64,000 nt of DNA. Source: JAOPZW01 sp963807305. GTDB taxonomy: Bacteria > Actinomycetota > Thermoleophilia > Solirubrobacterales > Solirubrobacteraceae. This document shows, piece after piece, positions 7,987 to 16,225 of the stretch. The stretch lies in contig CAWEBN010000005.1 of the NCBI GenBank assembly GCA_963807305.1, forward strand, positions 558,001 through 622,000, in the 5' to 3' direction. The notes beneath the pieces were generated by a model. It was not told where the DNA came from, ran no database searches, and saw only the letters and a list, made by a program, of their open reading frames with translations. Each line of letters opens with the position of its first letter. Within the stretch, counting starts at the first letter, position 1. A program made the position numbers and the translations under genes.

Positions 7987-8262
7987 GTGACGAAGTCAGA
8001 GTTCGTCGATCAGGTCGCCAGTCGCGCAGACCTGGGCAAGTCCGAAGCCGGCAAGGCCGTTGACGCCGTGCTCGACACCATCCAGGAGACGCTGGCGCGC
8101 GGCAGCGACGTGACGTTCTCCGGGTTCGGCAAGTTCCACGTTGCCGAGCGTGGGGCACGTCAGGGCGTGCATCCGCGCACGGGAGAGCCGATCCAGATCG
8201 CGGCGTCGAAGGTGCCGCGCTTCACGGCAGGCTCGGGTCTGAAGAAGTCCGTCAACCACTAA
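7987..8262 (+). CDS. hup: HU-family histone-like DNA-binding protein
   Basis: 91 aa nucleoid protein that bends DNA non-specifically. Landmarks: MTKSEFVDQVA, the dimer core AGKAVDAVLDTIQE, FSGFGKFHVAERGAR, and the DNA arm ending HPRTGEPIQIAASKVPRF followed by GSGLKKSVN. The Shine-Dalgarno AGGAGGG (7974-7980), 6 nt before GTG 7987, decides this start over the in-frame ATG at 7957. It lacks the long Lys/Ala tail of mycobacterial and streptomycete HupS-type proteins. Confidence 0.95.
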   Translation: MTKSEFVDQVASRADLGKSEAGKAVDAVLDTIQETLARGSDVTFSGFGKFHVAERGARQGVHPRTGEPIQIAASKVPRFTAGSGLKKSVNH

Positions 8263-8307
8263 GCGCTGAAGGCCGGCGACACGCAACGCCGCCGGGCGCC
8301 GGCCGGT

Positions 8308-9201
8308 CTGCACTTCGCTGACCGGCTGAACGCGCTCGTCGCGAGGCGCGAGTCCCAGATCGTTCTGGGACTCGATCCCGACCCCGCGCGCCTTTGGCCG
8401 CAGGCCGAGGCGGCGGCGCCCGCGGACGGGTCACCGGCCGAGCGCGCCGCCGTCGCGGTCGCGGCCCACTGCGCGGCGGCCATCGACGCGGCGGGACCCG
8501 CCTGCGTAGCGGTCAAGCCGCAGCTCGCGTGCTTCGAGCGCCTCGGCGCCCACGGCTGGCAGGCGCTCGAACGCGTCGTCGCGCACGCCCAGGCGCAGGG
8601 CCTGCTCGTGCTGGCCGACGCCAAGCGCGGGGACATCGACGTCTCCGCCGCCGCCTACGCCCAGGCGCTGGCCGGCGAGACCCCGACGCCGTTCGGCACC
8701 GTGACCGGGCTCGGCGTCGACGCCTACACCGCGAGCCCGTACATGGGCCTCGACTCGCTGCGCGCCGTGCGCGCGCCCGGGGCGGGCGTCTTCGTCCTCG
8801 TGCGCACCTCGAACCCGGGCGCGGTCGACGTCGAGGACCTCGCCACCGAGGGCGGAGAGCGCGTGTGGGAGCGCGTCGCGCGGCTCGTCGACGGCCTCGG
8901 CGAGCCGGGGCCCGACAGCGGACTGCACGACGTCGGCGCCGTGGTCGGCGCCACTGCGCCCGAGCACCTCGCGCGCGCGCGCGAGCTCATGCCGCGCGCG
9001 CCGTTCCTGCTCCCCGGCATCGGCGCGCAGGGTGGACGAGTGGAGGAGCTGGCGCCCGCCTTCGCGGCCGGCCGCGCGGGTGGCCTCGTCACGGCCTCGC
9101 GCGCGATCGTGCGCGCCCACGAGCAGGATGGCGGTGAGCCGGCCGACGCCGCCCGTCGCGAGGCCGAGCGGCTGCGCGCGCTGGCCTGGTCGCTTGGGTG
9201 A
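8308..9201 (+). CDS. pyrF: Orotidine 5'-phosphate decarboxylase; start codon non-standard
   Basis: Converts OMP to UMP in pyrimidine synthesis; long (type 2) PyrF subfamily. Landmarks: IVLGLDPDPARLWP, AVKPQLACFERLG, VLADAKRGDID with the catalytic Lys-Asp network, SPYMGLDSL, LVRTSNPGA and LLPGIGAQGGRVEEL. Homology begins at about LHFADRLNALVARRESQ. Between the HU stop (8260-8262) and the conserved core this frame has no ATG, GTG or TTG. The CTG at 8308 is the best-placed candidate and would give 297 aa; the CTG at 8266 is an alternative. The product is certain, the start is not. Confidence 0.85.
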   Translation: MHFADRLNALVARRESQIVLGLDPDPARLWPQAEAAAPADGSPAERAAVAVAAHCAAAIDAAGPACVAVKPQLACFERLGAHGWQALERVVAHAQAQGLLVLADAKRGDIDVSAAAYAQALAGETPTPFGTVTGLGVDAYTASPYMGLDSLRAVRAPGAGVFVLVRTSNPGAVDVEDLATEGGERVWERVARLVDGLGEPGPDSGLHDVGAVVGATAPEHLARARELMPRAPFLLPGIGAQGGRVEELAPAFAAGRAGGLVTASRAIVRAHEQDGGEPADAARREAERLRALAWSLG

Positions 9202-9239
9202 TCGGACCCCCGCGCCGCGCCCTATGCTCCGCTCACCCC

Positions 9240-9581
9240 ATGGCGAAACGTCGACGTCGAAGCATCGGGCGCTGGCTCGCTCCGGTGGCCCTGATCACCT
9301 GCGCGGTGGCGGTGTACGCCGTGGTCGACAACACGCTGCTCAAGAACGACAGCACGTCGGGCAGCAACGGCAGCACCCAGCAGTCGACGACGACGAAGGC
9401 CACGTCGAAGAAGGCCGCGAAGTCGCGCAAGCACCGCCGCGCCTACATCGTCAAGTCCGGCGACACCCTGTCGGCGATCTCGATCAAGACCGGCGTCTCG
9501 ATGCTCACCATCCACCGGCTGAACCCCAAGATCCAGGCCGACACGCTCCACGCCGGCCAGAGGGTCAGGCTCTCGCGGTGA
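9240..9581 (+). CDS. LysM-domain membrane-anchored protein
   Basis: 113 aa. A basic N-terminus (MAKRRRRSIGR) and one membrane helix at about residues 12-31 are followed by a Ser/Thr/Lys-rich linker. A single C-terminal LysM domain (YIVKSGDTLSAISIKTGVS...LHAGQRVRL) binds peptidoglycan. TATGCT at 9223-9228 precedes ATG 9240 by 11 nt; an alternative GTG at 9198 overlaps the pyrF stop. It overlaps the D,D-carboxypeptidase gene (GTGA at 9578-9581), pointing to a shared role in the cell wall. Confidence 0.85.
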   Translation: MAKRRRRSIGRWLAPVALITCAVAVYAVVDNTLLKNDSTSGSNGSTQQSTTTKATSKKAAKSRKHRRAYIVKSGDTLSAISIKTGVSMLTIHRLNPKIQADTLHAGQRVRLSR

Positions 9582-10816
9582 CCGCACGCGCGGCGGCCGC
9601 GCTGCTGGCCGCGCTGAGCCTGCTCCTGGTCCTCGCCCTGGCGCGCCCGGCGAGCGCCCCAGCGGCGCCGCCATCGATCCGCGCCCCCGCTGCCATCCTG
9701 GTGGAGCCGACCACGGGCGACGTGGTCTTCCAGCGCGAGGCACGGCGCGAGCGGCCCATCGCCTCGACGACCAAGCTCATGACCGCGCTCGTCACGCTCG
9801 AGCGCGAGAAGCTCTCCAAGGTCCTCACCACGGTGCCCTACCACGCGCTCCCCGTCGAGTCCGTCATCGGGCTGCGCGGTGGCGAGCGCATGACGGTGGC
9901 CGACCTCCTGCGCGGGCTGCTGCTCGCCAGCGCCAACGACGCGGCCGCCACGCTGGCCACGCGGGTCGGCGGGTCCAACCGCGCCTTCGTCGCGATGATG
10001 AACCGCCGCGCGCACGAGCTCGGGCTCACGCATACGCATTACGCCAACGCCATCGGGCTCGACGCGCTGGGCAACTACTCGAGCGCCGAGGACCTGGTCA
10101 AGCTGACCCTGATCCTGCGCCGCAACGCGTTCTTCCGCGCGGTGACCAACCTGCCGCGCGCGACGCTGCGCACCGGGTCGCACCCACGCACGATCCTCAA
10201 CCGCAACCTGCTCGTGCGCGCGGTGCCCGAGGTCAACGGCGTCAAGACCGGCCACACGTCGACCGCCGGCTACATCCTCGTGGGCTCGGCCAGCAAGAAC
10301 GGCATCACCGTCATCTCGGTGGTCCTCGACGAGCCCAGCGAAGCCGCGCGCGACCAGGACTCGCTCGCGCTCATCCGCTACGGGCTGAGCCGCTACCATC
10401 GCGCCACGCCGGTGCGCAAGGGAGAGGCCTTCGCCACGGTCAAGCTCGCCCACCGCGACGAGCACGCGCAGCTCGTGGCGGCCCGCAGCGTCGTGCACAC
10501 GGCGCGGCGCGGGGAGCGCCTGCCCGTCCGCGTGCTCGACGTGCCCGGCGAGCTCGATGGCCCGCTGCCGGCCGGATCGCGGGTGGGGACGATCGAGGTC
10601 CGCTGGCGCGGGCGCACGATCGCGAGCGTGCCGCTCGTGACGCGCAAGGCGATCGCCCAGGCCTCCCTGTTCCAGCGCGGCGACGACCTCCTGGGCCGCA
10701 CGCTCGTGGTCGTGATCCTGTGCGCGCTCGCACTCGCTAGCCTCCAGTTGGTTCTCCTACGTCGTCGTGCGCTCCGGCGCCGGCGGCGCCAGGAGCGCTC
10801 CAGCGGGATCGCATGA
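9578..10816 (+). CDS. dacA: D-alanyl-D-alanine carboxypeptidase (PBP5/S11 family)
   Basis: 412 aa. Trims the terminal D-Ala of peptidoglycan pentapeptides outside the membrane. A signal peptide spans about residues 1-30. The S11 motifs are intact: STTKLM (SxxK nucleophile), SANDAA (SxN) and KTGHTSTAG (KTG). A C-terminal domain is followed by a membrane helix (VVVILCALALASLQLVLL) and a basic tail, so it is anchored at both ends or after cleavage at the C-terminus. Operon with the LysM gene upstream and the PfkB kinase downstream (ATGA overlap). Confidence 0.93.
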   Translation: MTARAAAALLAALSLLLVLALARPASAPAAPPSIRAPAAILVEPTTGDVVFQREARRERPIASTTKLMTALVTLEREKLSKVLTTVPYHALPVESVIGLRGGERMTVADLLRGLLLASANDAAATLATRVGGSNRAFVAMMNRRAHELGLTHTHYANAIGLDALGNYSSAEDLVKLTLILRRNAFFRAVTNLPRATLRTGSHPRTILNRNLLVRAVPEVNGVKTGHTSTAGYILVGSASKNGITVISVVLDEPSEAARDQDSLALIRYGLSRYHRATPVRKGEAFATVKLAHRDEHAQLVAARSVVHTARRGERLPVRVLDVPGELDGPLPAGSRVGTIEVRWRGRTIASVPLVTRKAIAQASLFQRGDDLLGRTLVVVILCALALASLQLVLLRRRALRRRRRQERSSGIA

Positions 10817-11772
10817 TCATCACCGTCACCCTCAACGCGGCGATCGACAAGTCCCTCTCAGTGCCCAACTTCAGGCTTGGGCGTCGCCACCGCACGGTCG
10901 AGCAGACCACGATGCCGGGCGGCAAGGGCGTCAACGTCGCCCGCACGCTCAAGTCGCTCGGCCAGCCGGTGATCGCGACGGGATTCGCGGGCGGCCCCAC
11001 GGGCACCCGCATCGTCGAGCAGCTCACCGAGGAGTCGATCCTCAACGACTTCGTGCGCATCCGCGAGGAGTCGCGCACCAACACCGCGGTCCACGACCCC
11101 ACCAACGGGGAGACGACCGAGATCAACGAGCGCGGCCCCGCGGTGAGCGGCAAGGAGATCGAGCTCTTCCGCGACAAGCTGCTCTACCTCTCGCGCGGGG
11201 CCGACGTGGTCGTCTTCGCGGGCTCGCTGCCGCGCGGCGTCGAGTCCGACGTCTACGCGCAGCTCGTCAAGGAGGTGCGCAAGTCCGGCGTGCAGACCGT
11301 GGTCGACGCCGACGGCGATCCGATGCGGCTGGCCGTCCGCGCGGAGCCCGACGTCATCTCGCCCAACGTGATCGAGGCCGAGGAGCTCGTCGGTCACGAG
11401 TTCAACGACGACGAGGACCGCATCATCGCCGTGCGCGAGATGGTCGCCCTGGGCGCCCGCGAGGCGATCATGACGCTGCCCGACGGGTGCGTCGCCTCGG
11501 TCACCGTCGACGGCGCGCCGGTCCTGCACCGCGTGTGGATCGAGCCGCGCGAGGCGGTGGCGGCCGTGGGCGCCGGCGACGCGTTCCTCGCGGGGTTCGT
11601 GGCCGCCCGCTACACGGGCTCGCCCGCGCCCGAGTGCCTGCGCTTCGGCGTGGCCTGCGGCGCGGAGTCCACCCAGCGCCTCGGGGCAGGGCTGATCGAC
11701 CCGCGCGAGGTCGAGCGGCTGCTCGCGGAGATCGAGGTCCAGCGTCTCGAGACGCCGGCCGAGGTCCCGTAG
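10813..11772 (+). CDS. PfkB-family sugar kinase (1-phosphofructokinase-like)
   Basis: 319 aa. Probable ATP-dependent phosphorylation of a phosphosugar such as fructose 1-phosphate or tagatose 6-phosphate. It begins MIITVTLNAAIDKSL, as FruK/LacC proteins do. Substrate motif PGGKGVNVARTLKSLG and the catalytic-base motif VGAGDAFLAGF are intact. No PTS gene is nearby; the downstream neighbours are a HAD phosphomutase and a GH65 phosphorylase, suggesting a role in sugar-phosphate handling rather than fructose PTS uptake. Confidence 0.85.
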   Translation: MIITVTLNAAIDKSLSVPNFRLGRRHRTVEQTTMPGGKGVNVARTLKSLGQPVIATGFAGGPTGTRIVEQLTEESILNDFVRIREESRTNTAVHDPTNGETTEINERGPAVSGKEIELFRDKLLYLSRGADVVVFAGSLPRGVESDVYAQLVKEVRKSGVQTVVDADGDPMRLAVRAEPDVISPNVIEAEELVGHEFNDDEDRIIAVREMVALGAREAIMTLPDGCVASVTVDGAPVLHRVWIEPREAVAAVGAGDAFLAGFVAARYTGSPAPECLRFGVACGAESTQRLGAGLIDPREVERLLAEIEVQRLETPAEVP

Positions 11773-12489
11773 GTGCTCGGCCTGCCCGACGGCGTCACCG
11801 CCTGCCTCTTCGACCTCGACGGCGTGCTGACCAAGACGGCCGAGGTCCACGCGCGCGCCTGGAAGGAGACCTTCGACCGCTTCCTGGCGAAGCGGGGCGA
11901 GCAGTCCTTCGACCTCGTGCACGACTACGACGAGTACGTCGACGGCAAGCCGCGCCTGGACGGCGTGCGCGACTTCCTGGGCTCGCGCGGGATCGAGCTG
12001 CCCGACGGCTCGGCCGGCGACCCGCCGGACGCCGAGACGGTGCAGGGTCTCGCCAATGCCAAGAACGAGCTCGTCCTGCGCCTCATCCGCGAGGACGGCG
12101 TCGAGGCCTACGAGGGGTCCATGCGGTACCTGCAGGCGGCACGCGAGGCCGGCCTGCGACGGGCCGTCGTGTCCTCGAGCCACAACTGCCACGACGTGCT
12201 CGTAGCGGCCGGGATCGAGGGCCTGCTCGAGGTCCGGGTCGACGGCGTCGTCGCCGAGGAGCGCCACCTGCGCGGCAAGCCGGCGCCCGACACCTTCCTC
12301 GAGGCGGCGCGCATCCTCGGCGTCGCGCCCGCGCACGCAGCCGTCTTCGAGGACGCGCTCGCCGGCGTGCAGGCCGGGCACGACGGCGGCTTCGGCCACG
12401 TCGTCGGCGTCGATCGCGCGGGCCAGCGCGACGCGCTGCTCGCCCATGGCGCCTCGGTGGTGGTCGACGACCTCGCCGAGCTGCTGTGA
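11773..12489 (+). CDS. HAD hydrolase, beta-phosphoglucomutase-like
   Basis: 238 aa. The HAD motif I is FDLDGVLT, with the nucleophile and acid/base Asp. A helical cap follows, motif II is VVSSSHN, motif III is RGKPAPDTFLEAA and motif IV is FEDALAGVQAG. Next to a GH65 phosphorylase this is most likely a beta-phosphoglucomutase converting beta-glucose 1-phosphate to glucose 6-phosphate. The GTG start directly follows the kinase stop with no gap. A phosphatase role cannot be excluded. Confidence 0.85.
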   Translation: MLGLPDGVTACLFDLDGVLTKTAEVHARAWKETFDRFLAKRGEQSFDLVHDYDEYVDGKPRLDGVRDFLGSRGIELPDGSAGDPPDAETVQGLANAKNELVLRLIREDGVEAYEGSMRYLQAAREAGLRRAVVSSSHNCHDVLVAAGIEGLLEVRVDGVVAEERHLRGKPAPDTFLEAARILGVAPAHAAVFEDALAGVQAGHDGGFGHVVGVDRAGQRDALLAHGASVVVDDLAELL

Positions 12490-14846
12490 TCGTCCAGCCG
12501 CACTTCTCGGTCGAGCCATGGGCCGTCACCGAGGAGCAGCTCGACCTCGACATGCTCGCCCAGGCGGAGTCGGTCCTCGCGCTCTCCAACGGCCACATCG
12601 GCCTGCGGGCCAACCTCGACGAGGGCGAGCCGTACGGCATGCCCGGGACCTACCTGAACGCCTTCTACGAGGTGCGACCGCTGCCCTACGCGGAGGCCGG
12701 CTACGGCTACCCCGAGGAGGGCCAGACCATCGTCAACGTCACCAACGGCAAGCTCATCCGCCTGCTGGTCGACGACGAGCCCTTCGACGTGCGCTACGGC
12801 ACGCTGGTCTCGCATCGCCGCACGCTCGACCTGCGCGCCGGAGTCCTGCGCCGCGAGGTCCACTGGCGCTCGCCGGCAGGGCGCGAGATCGAGGTGCGCT
12901 CGGTGCGCCTGGTGTCCTTCGTGCACCGCTCGGTGGCCGCCGTCCGCTACGAGGTGCGGCCCCTCGACGGGGAGACGCGGATCGTGCTGCAGTCCGAGCT
13001 CGTCGCCAACGAGGACGTGCCGGCGCGCAGCGAGGACCCGCGCGCGGCCGCGATCCTCGCTGCGCCGCTCGTCTCGGACTCGCACGGCACCCACGAGCTG
13101 CGCGCGGTGCTCGTGCACCGCACGCGCGAAAGCGCCCTGCGCATGGCGGCGGGGATGGACCACGTCGTCGAGGGGCCGGAGGGGACGGTCACCGAGAACG
13201 AGAGCTTCGACGACCTCGCGCGCGTGACCGTGAGCGCCGAGGTCGGCCACGGCGAGACGCTGACGCTGGCGAAGTTCCTGGCCTACGGGTGGTCCAGCCA
13301 GCGCTCGATGGTCTCGATCCGCGACCAGGCCGACGCCGCGCTGGCGTCGGCGCGGCGCACGGGGTTCGACGGCCTCCTCGACGACCAGCGCGAGTACCTG
13401 GACGACTTCTGGGAGCGAGCGGACGTCGAGATCGACGGCGACGACGAGCTCCAGCAGGCCGTGCGCTTCGCCCTCTTCCACACGCTGCAGTCCGCCGCCC
13501 GCGCGGAGAAGCGCGCGATCGCCGCCAAGGGGCTGACGGGCGACGGCTACGACGGGCACGTCTTCTGGGACACCGAGAGCTTCGTGCTGCCCGTGCTCAC
13601 CTACACGGCGCCCGAGACCGTCCGCGATGCCCTCGACTGGCGCCACTCGACGCTCGACCTCGCCACCGAGCGCGCGCGCCAGCTGCGCCTCGACGGCGCC
13701 ACCTTCCCGTGGCGGACCATCCGCGGCCACGAGTGCTCGGCCTACTGGCCGGCGGGCACGGCCGCCTTCCACGTCAACGCCGACGTCGCCGACGCCGTGC
13801 TGCGCTACCTGCACGCGACCGACGACGACGAGTTCGCGCGCGGCGCGGGGCTCGAGCTGCTGGTCGCGACCGCGCGGCTGTGGCGCTCGCTGGGCCACCA
13901 CGACTCGCGCGGCGCCTTCCACATCGATGGGGTCACGGGCCCCGACGAGTACTCGGCGGTCGCCGACGACAACGTCTACACGAACCTCATGGCCGCCCGG
14001 AACCTGGCCGGCGCGGCGGAGTCGTCCGCGCGCCACCGCGACGAGGCGGCGGCGCTCGGGGTCGGCGACGAGGAGAGGGCCGCCTGGCGCGACGCGGCAG
14101 GCGCCATCGCCGTGCCCTACGACGACGCGCTCGAGGTCCACCAGCAGTCGGCGGGCTACACGCGCCACGAGCGCTGGGACTTCGAGGCCACCGAGCCCGA
14201 CGAGTACCCGCTGCTGCTGCACTTCCCGTACTTCGACCTCTACCGCAAGCAGGTCGTCAAGCAGGCCGACCTCGTGCTCGCGATGATCGCCGCCGGCGAT
14301 CGCTTCACGGCCGAGGACAAGGCGCGCGCCTTCGCCTACTACGAGCCGCTGACCGTCCGCGACTCGTCGCTGTCGGCCTGCGTGCAGGCGATCATGGCCG
14401 CTGAGGTCGGCCACCTGGAGCTGGCCTTCGACTACTTCGGCGAGGCCGCGATGATGGACCTCGACGACCTCGAGCACAACACGCGCGACGGCCTGCACAT
14501 GGCCTCGCTGGCGGGCTCGTGGCTGGCGGCGGTGGCCGGGTTCGGCGGCTTCCGCGACCACGGAGGCCGCTTCTCCTTCGATCCGCGGCTGCCCCCTCAC
14601 CTCGAGCGCCTGGCCTTCGGGCTCATGCTGCGCGGACGGCGGCTGCGCGTGGAGATCGTGCCCGGCGAGGCGCGCTATGAGCTGGTCGACGGCGAGCCGA
14701 TCGAGCTGCACCACGATGACACGCCGTTCACGCTCGAGCACGGGACGCCGCAGGCGCATCGGTGGCGCGCTCCGGAGGCCGGGGACCCCCCTGAGCAGCC
14801 CGCGCATCGCGCGCCCAGCCGGCGGCGGCCGCGCGGGTCCGGCTGA
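12486..14846 (+). CDS. Glycoside hydrolase family 65 (disaccharide phosphorylase type)
   Basis: 786 aa. Inverting phosphorylase or hydrolase of alpha-glucosides such as trehalose, maltose or kojibiose. An N-terminal beta-sandwich (residues 1 to about 270) precedes an (alpha/alpha)6 barrel. The barrel holds FWDTESFVLPVL and the catalytic acid Glu at about residue 488 in GVTGPDEYSA. KQADLVLAM is the usual phosphate-side motif. GTG 12486 overlaps the HAD stop. With a beta-phosphoglucomutase next door, beta-Glc1P-producing phosphorolysis is the likely reaction. The exact disaccharide is undecided. Confidence 0.9.
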   Translation: MIVQPHFSVEPWAVTEEQLDLDMLAQAESVLALSNGHIGLRANLDEGEPYGMPGTYLNAFYEVRPLPYAEAGYGYPEEGQTIVNVTNGKLIRLLVDDEPFDVRYGTLVSHRRTLDLRAGVLRREVHWRSPAGREIEVRSVRLVSFVHRSVAAVRYEVRPLDGETRIVLQSELVANEDVPARSEDPRAAAILAAPLVSDSHGTHELRAVLVHRTRESALRMAAGMDHVVEGPEGTVTENESFDDLARVTVSAEVGHGETLTLAKFLAYGWSSQRSMVSIRDQADAALASARRTGFDGLLDDQREYLDDFWERADVEIDGDDELQQAVRFALFHTLQSAARAEKRAIAAKGLTGDGYDGHVFWDTESFVLPVLTYTAPETVRDALDWRHSTLDLATERARQLRLDGATFPWRTIRGHECSAYWPAGTAAFHVNADVADAVLRYLHATDDDEFARGAGLELLVATARLWRSLGHHDSRGAFHIDGVTGPDEYSAVADDNVYTNLMAARNLAGAAESSARHRDEAAALGVGDEERAAWRDAAGAIAVPYDDALEVHQQSAGYTRHERWDFEATEPDEYPLLLHFPYFDLYRKQVVKQADLVLAMIAAGDRFTAEDKARAFAYYEPLTVRDSSLSACVQAIMAAEVGHLELAFDYFGEAAMMDLDDLEHNTRDGLHMASLAGSWLAAVAGFGGFRDHGGRFSFDPRLPPHLERLAFGLMLRGRRLRVEIVPGEARYELVDGEPIELHHDDTPFTLEHGTPQAHRWRAPEAGDPPEQPAHRAPSRRRPRGSG

Positions 14847-14873
14847 CCGCAGGCGCGGTGCTAAGGTGGCTCG

Positions 14874-14943
14874 ATCGTGGTCTGCCGCCGCCACAGGCCC
14901 GACGAAAGACCCTCCCTGGACCCCGCCTGCGCGGGGTCTTTCT
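14874..14943 (+). ncRNA. Possible short RNA or attenuator before guaB3, ending in a terminator
   Basis: A TAAGGT hexamer at 14862-14867 could start a transcript near 14874. It would hold a small hairpin (GTGG at 14878-14881 with CCAC at 14890-14893) and end at the intrinsic terminator listed at 14919-14943. An upstream AAAGACCC (14905-14912) can pair with GGGTCTTT (14934-14941), competing with the terminator stem. guaB3 has its own -10 further down, so this could be a separate small RNA or a premature-termination leader. Confidence 0.3.
14919..14943 (+). terminator. Intrinsic terminator between GH65 gene and guaB3
   Basis: GACCCCGC (14919-14926), loop CTGC, GCGGGGTC (14931-14938), then TTTCT. 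The stem has eight perfect GC-rich pairs with a short T-tract. Confidence 0.75.
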
Positions 14944-14959
14944 CGTCCGCCCGCGACCT

Positions 14960-14965
14960 TAGGAT
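14960..14965 (+). promoter_or_regulatory. -10 box TAGGAT before guaB3
   Basis: TAGGAT ends 6 nt before ATG 14972. This chooses that ATG over the TTG one codon upstream and implies a leaderless guaB3 mRNA. Confidence 0.55.
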
Positions 14966-14971
14966 GCATTG

Positions 14972-16225
14972 ATGGAGATCGAGATCGGCCGCGGGAAGAA
15001 GGCCCGCCGCGCTTATGGATTCGACGATGTCGCGATCGTGCCCTCACGGCGCACGCGCGACCCCGACGACGTCGACATCTCCTGGAAGCTGGGCGACTAC
15101 CGCTTCGAGCTGCCGCTGCTGGCGTCGGCGATGGACGGCGTCGTCTCGCCCGAGACGGCGAAGATCGTGGGCAAGCTCGGCGGCCTCGCCGTCCTCAACC
15201 TCGAGGGCATCTGGACGCGCTTCGAGGACGCCGACGAGCAGCTCGAGCGCATTGCGCAGCTCCCCAAGGACGCCGCCACGCGCGAGATGCAGGCGATCTA
15301 CCAGGAGCCGATCAAGCCCGAGCTCATCTCGCAGCGCATCGAGGAGATCAAGGCCGAGCCTGGCGTCGTCGCCGCCGCCTCGCTCACGCCCCAGCGTGTC
15401 GCGCGCTATTACGAGCTGGCGCTCGAGGCGGGGCTCGACATCCTCGTCATCCAGGGCACCGTGGTCTCGGCCGAGCACGTCTCGCAGACCACCGAGCCGC
15501 TGAACCTCAAGGAGTTCATCCGCGAGGTCGGGGTGCCGGTCGTCGTCGGCGGCTGCGCCTCCTACCACACGGGCCTTCACCTCATGCGGACCGGCGCCGC
15601 CGGCGTCCTCGTGGGCGTCGGCCCGGGCGCCGCGTGCACCACGCGCGGGGTGCTGGGCCTCGGCGTGCCGCAGGCGACCGCGATCGCCGACGTCGCCGGC
15701 GCGCGCTCGACGCACATGCTCGAGACCGGCGAGTACGTCCAGGTCATCGCCGACGGCGGCATGCGCACCGGCGGCGACGTGTCCAAGGCGATCGCGTGCG
15801 GCGCGGACGCCGTCATGGTCGGCTCGCCGCTCGCGCGCGCCTACGAGGCGCCAGGGCACGGCTTCCACTGGGGCATGGCCACCTTCCACCCGACGCTCCC
15901 GCGCGGCGCGCGCGTGCAGACGGTGCAGAACGGGACCCTGCAGGAGATCCTCATCGGCCCCGCCCACGAGAACGACGGCAGCTTCAACCTCATGGGCGCG
16001 CTGCGCACCTCGATGGCGACGTGCGGCTACAAGGACCTCGCCGAGTTCAATCGCGCGGAGCTGATGATCGCCCCGTCACTGCAGACCGAGGGCAAGGCGC
16101 TGCAGACCTCGCAGGGCGTGGGCATGGGCTCGCGCGGCGCGGCGGCCTCCGCACACCCCGACAAGCCGAACGGCAACGGCGCGCCCGCCGCCGACAAGGC
16201 CCCCGCGCTGACGGGGGCTGAGTGA
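14972..16225 (+). CDS. guaB3: GuaB3-family IMP dehydrogenase paralogue
   Basis: 417 aa TIM-barrel protein of the IMPDH/GMP reductase superfamily without CBS domains. Landmarks: SAMDGVVSPETAKIVGKLGG near the N-terminus; the catalytic-Cys loop GVGPGAACTTRGVLGLG with Cys at about residue 222; and VIADGGMRTGGDVSKAIACGAD, the phosphate site. This arrangement is the actinobacterial GuaB3 type rather than canonical GuaB. Overlap with guaA (GTGA) ties it to guanine nucleotide synthesis. Whether it makes XMP or does another redox step is not shown by sequence. The last ~50 residues are a disordered Ala/Gly/Asn tail. Confidence 0.85.
   Translation: MEIEIGRGKKARRAYGFDDVAIVPSRRTRDPDDVDISWKLGDYRFELPLLASAMDGVVSPETAKIVGKLGGLAVLNLEGIWTRFEDADEQLERIAQLPKDAATREMQAIYQEPIKPELISQRIEEIKAEPGVVAAASLTPQRVARYYELALEAGLDILVIQGTVVSAEHVSQTTEPLNLKEFIREVGVPVVVGGCASYHTGLHLMRTGAAGVLVGVGPGAACTTRGVLGLGVPQATAIADVAGARSTHMLETGEYVQVIADGGMRTGGDVSKAIACGADAVMVGSPLARAYEAPGHGFHWGMATFHPTLPRGARVQTVQNGTLQEILIGPAHENDGSFNLMGALRTSMATCGYKDLAEFNRAELMIAPSLQTEGKALQTSQGVGMGSRGAAASAHPDKPNGNGAPAADKAPALTGAE

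Noticed and set aside
10767..14846. A single 1359-codon open frame
   Set aside because: Only the part after 12486 encodes a recognisable protein (GH65). The earlier part is the antiprotein-like shadow of the kinase and HAD genes and has no family motifs.
12108..15047. A 979-codon minus-strand open frame over the GH65 gene
   Set aside because: High GC leaves few stop codons antisense to genes. The translation is a repetitive Arg/Val/Gly/His mix, and the + strand gene has clear catalytic motifs.
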